A DNA stretch of 64,000 bases, taken from NCBI GenBank assembly GCA_022822725.1, contig JAJEAN010000007.1:936382-1000381 (forward strand), in the 5' to 3' direction. The position numbers were made by a program, and so were the translations under genes. The notes beneath the pieces are model-generated. The model saw nothing but the letters and a program-made list of their open reading frames with translations, did not search any database and was not told where the DNA came from. Positions 62,446-64,000 of this stretch are shown one piece after another; the first letter of the stretch is position 1; every line of letters begins with the position of its first letter. This DNA comes from Candidatus Latescibacterota bacterium. Lineage in GTDB: Bacteria; JAAXHH01.

Positions 62446-64000
62446 TCAATGCATCTCGATATTACCCGACGCGCCCATGGCAAAGGCCATTTTCACGAGG
62501 TTCTGCTGGTTGTGGTTGTGAATGGCCGTCGAACCCTCCGAGGGCACGGCACTCGGCGGACGGGAAACTCGGTAGATCGGACACCGGCCATCCACGGCCG
62601 TCTCCAGGACCTTGCGGATGTAGTCCCAGGCGCCCATGTTCTCGGGCTCTTCCTGGAGCCAGACCACTTCCTCAGTCCCGGGAAACTGCCCGATGATCCC
62701 GGCCACCTGGTCTTCCGCCACCGGATAGAGTTGTTCAATTCGAACGACCGCGGCATGGGTCGCGCTTTGCCACAGTTCGTCGTTCATCAGGTCGACGTAC
62801 ACCTTGCCGCTGCAGAACACCAGTCTCCGAACCTGCTCCGGACGTTCCTGCGCACGCCGGTCTTCGATCATCGGCATCCACTTCCCTTCGGCCAGCTCCC
62901 GGGTGGAAGAGGCCACGTCGGGATGACGCAGCAGGCTCTTGGGCGTCATGATGATGAGGGGCAGCGGGTCGGATTCCAGGAGCCTCGACTGCCGCCTCAG
63001 CAGGTGGAAGTACTGGGCCGCCGTGGTGCAGTTGGCGATGCGGATGTTGAAATCGGCGCCAAAGGACAGGAAGCGTTCCATCAACCCGCTGGAGTGATCC
63101 GGGCCCTGCCCTTCGAACCCGTGCGGGAGCAGCATGGTCAGGGAGGAGTTCTGCCCCCACTTGGCGCGGCCGGAAACGAGGAATTCGTCGATGATGATCT
63201 GGGCGCCATCCACGAAGTCGCCGTACTGGGCTTCCCAGAGTACGAAGCGCTCCGGAGCCTGGATGCTGTACCCATACTCGAATCCCAGCGCGGCGTACTC
63301 GGTCAGCGGCGTGTTCCGCGTCTCGAAGGAGGCGTTCGCCTGGGGCAACCGCCGCAGCGGCGTCCAGGCCCGGTCGGTCTCGTAGTCGTGCAGCACGTTG
63401 TGCCGCTGGCTGAAGGTTCCCCGCTCCACGTCCTGGCCGGTGAGGCGGACCGGCACGCCGTCCTCGATGATGGAGGCGAAGGCCAGGATCTCGGCATGGG
63501 CCCAGTCGATTTTCCGGGCGTCCACGTCGTCCAGCGCCCGCCGCCGTCGTTCGATCACCCGCTTAAGCCGGGGATGCAGCGTGAAATTGTCCGGAAACGT
63601 CCACAGCGCCTCGTTCAGGTTCTTCAGTCGGCGCATGGAAACCGAAGAGCGTGTGCGCTTCGCGGTGCCCGATCTCGGCGGCTTGTAGTAGGGCTCCGTG
63701 AGCACTTCTTCCGGTTTCAGCTCATCCAGCATCGTCTGCATGGCCCCCATGCGGCCGGCGACCAGTTCATCCGGCTTGCCTGCTTCGATCCTTCCCTCCG
63801 ACACGAGCCGGTCGGCCCAGAGCTTTCTCACCGTGGGATGGGCGTCGATCCTCCGGTAGAGGCTGGGATGGGTGAGCGAAGGGTCGTCTCCCTCGTTGTG
63901 GCCGTGCCGGCGATACCCGATCAGGTCGATCAGGAAATCCTTGCGGAACTTGACCCGATAGGCGTAGGCGATGCGCGCGGCCTCCACGCAGGCCACCGGG
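62446..64000 (-). CDS. sucA: 2-oxoglutarate dehydrogenase E1 (partial)
   Basis: About 518 C-terminal residues are present, and the N-terminus lies beyond the window edge. The fragment begins inside the thiamine diphosphate domain (IGYRRHGHNEGDDPSLTHPS) and continues through the transketolase-type domain (LPHGFEGQGPDHSSGLMERF) to the C-terminal domain (EEVVWLQEEPENMGAWDYI). It decarboxylates 2-oxoglutarate and passes the succinyl group to SucB, encoded 143 bases downstream. Confidence 0.95.
   Translation of the reverse strand, partial: PVACVEAARIAYAYRVKFRKDFLIDLIGYRRHGHNEGDDPSLTHPSLYRRIDAHPTVRKLWADRLVSEGRIEAGKPDELVAGRMGAMQTMLDELKPEEVLTEPYYKPPRSGTAKRTRSSVSMRRLKNLNEALWTFPDNFTLHPRLKRVIERRRRALDDVDARKIDWAHAEILAFASIIEDGVPVRLTGQDVERGTFSQRHNVLHDYETDRAWTPLRRLPQANASFETRNTPLTEYAALGFEYGYSIQAPERFVLWEAQYGDFVDGAQIIIDEFLVSGRAKWGQNSSLTMLLPHGFEGQGPDHSSGLMERFLSFGADFNIRIANCTTAAQYFHLLRRQSRLLESDPLPLIIMTPKSLLRHPDVASSTRELAEGKWMPMIEDRRAQERPEQVRRLVFCSGKVYVDLMNDELWQSATHAAVVRIEQLYPVAEDQVAGIIGQFPGTEEVVWLQEEPENMGAWDYIRKVLETAVDGRCPIYRVSRPPSAVPSEGSTAIHNHNQQNLVKMAFAMGASGNIEMH

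Overview
The window is GC-rich, gene-dense bacterial chromosome with no rRNA, tRNA, CRISPR array, transposase or phage gene that I can see. The gene mix is typical of uncultured, environmental Gram-negative lineages such as the Latescibacterota/Gemmatimonadota-like and Poribacteria-like groups: several Gfo/Idh/MocA oxidoreductases, a phytanoyl-CoA dioxygenase, class V aminotransferases, BNR propellers, VOC and DinB-family proteins, and many ankyrin proteins. That placement is inference from gene content, not from a marker gene. Several housekeeping-type promoters (TTGACA, 17-base spacer, TA-rich -10) can be read directly.

Layout. 188-7286: a secreted LamG protein, a Tat-exported class V aminotransferase, a PfkB-type sugar kinase, a second class V aminotransferase, and a BIG2 lipoprotein with an HExxH motif. 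7331-12137 (minus strand): a probable catabolic operon of two Gfo/Idh/MocA oxidoreductases, an Ldh2-type dehydrogenase, an HpcH/HpaI aldolase and a SAM methyltransferase interrupted by two adjacent in-frame TGA codons. 12357-21518: small enzymes and envelope proteins (DUF481 protein, PhyH dioxygenase, DinB-fold and VOC proteins, a BNR propeller coupled to a MoaD/ThiS-like protein, an AlkA-like glycosylase, a YdeI-like protein) and an ECF sigma factor fused to about 500 residues of ankyrin repeats.

21572-28225 (minus): nucleotidyltransferase, uvrA and a family B DNA polymerase (Pol II type), behind a clear promoter. 28473-40073: a truncated haemoglobin-ankyrin fusion, three more ankyrin proteins, two convergent glycosyltransferases, a PAP2-like membrane protein, a BNR sialidase-like protein and an AHSA1-type protein coupled to an ankyrin gene. 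40224-47675: SDR, Gfo/Idh/MocA, pdxH, DUF1761, GyrI-like, DNA polymerase IV, sfsA and a SelA-like PLP enzyme. 48425-56503: four ankyrin proteins, three of them almost back to back, plus an AraC regulator and a PhnB-like protein. 56726-64000: yggX, two tandem paralogues of a conserved family of unknown function, a stomatin/NfeD pair, and the 2-oxoglutarate dehydrogenase genes sucB and sucA (sucA cut by the window end).

The most unusual theme is the ankyrin expansion: nine ankyrin-repeat genes plus one gene remnant in 64 kb. Two have an N-terminal sensor or regulator domain (ECF sigma factor, truncated haemoglobin). Four others share an N-terminal module of roughly 70-100 residues that I do not recognise from a named family. 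The other prime candidate is the methyltransferase with tandem TGA codons followed by a hairpin, which is either a pseudogene or a double-selenocysteine protein.
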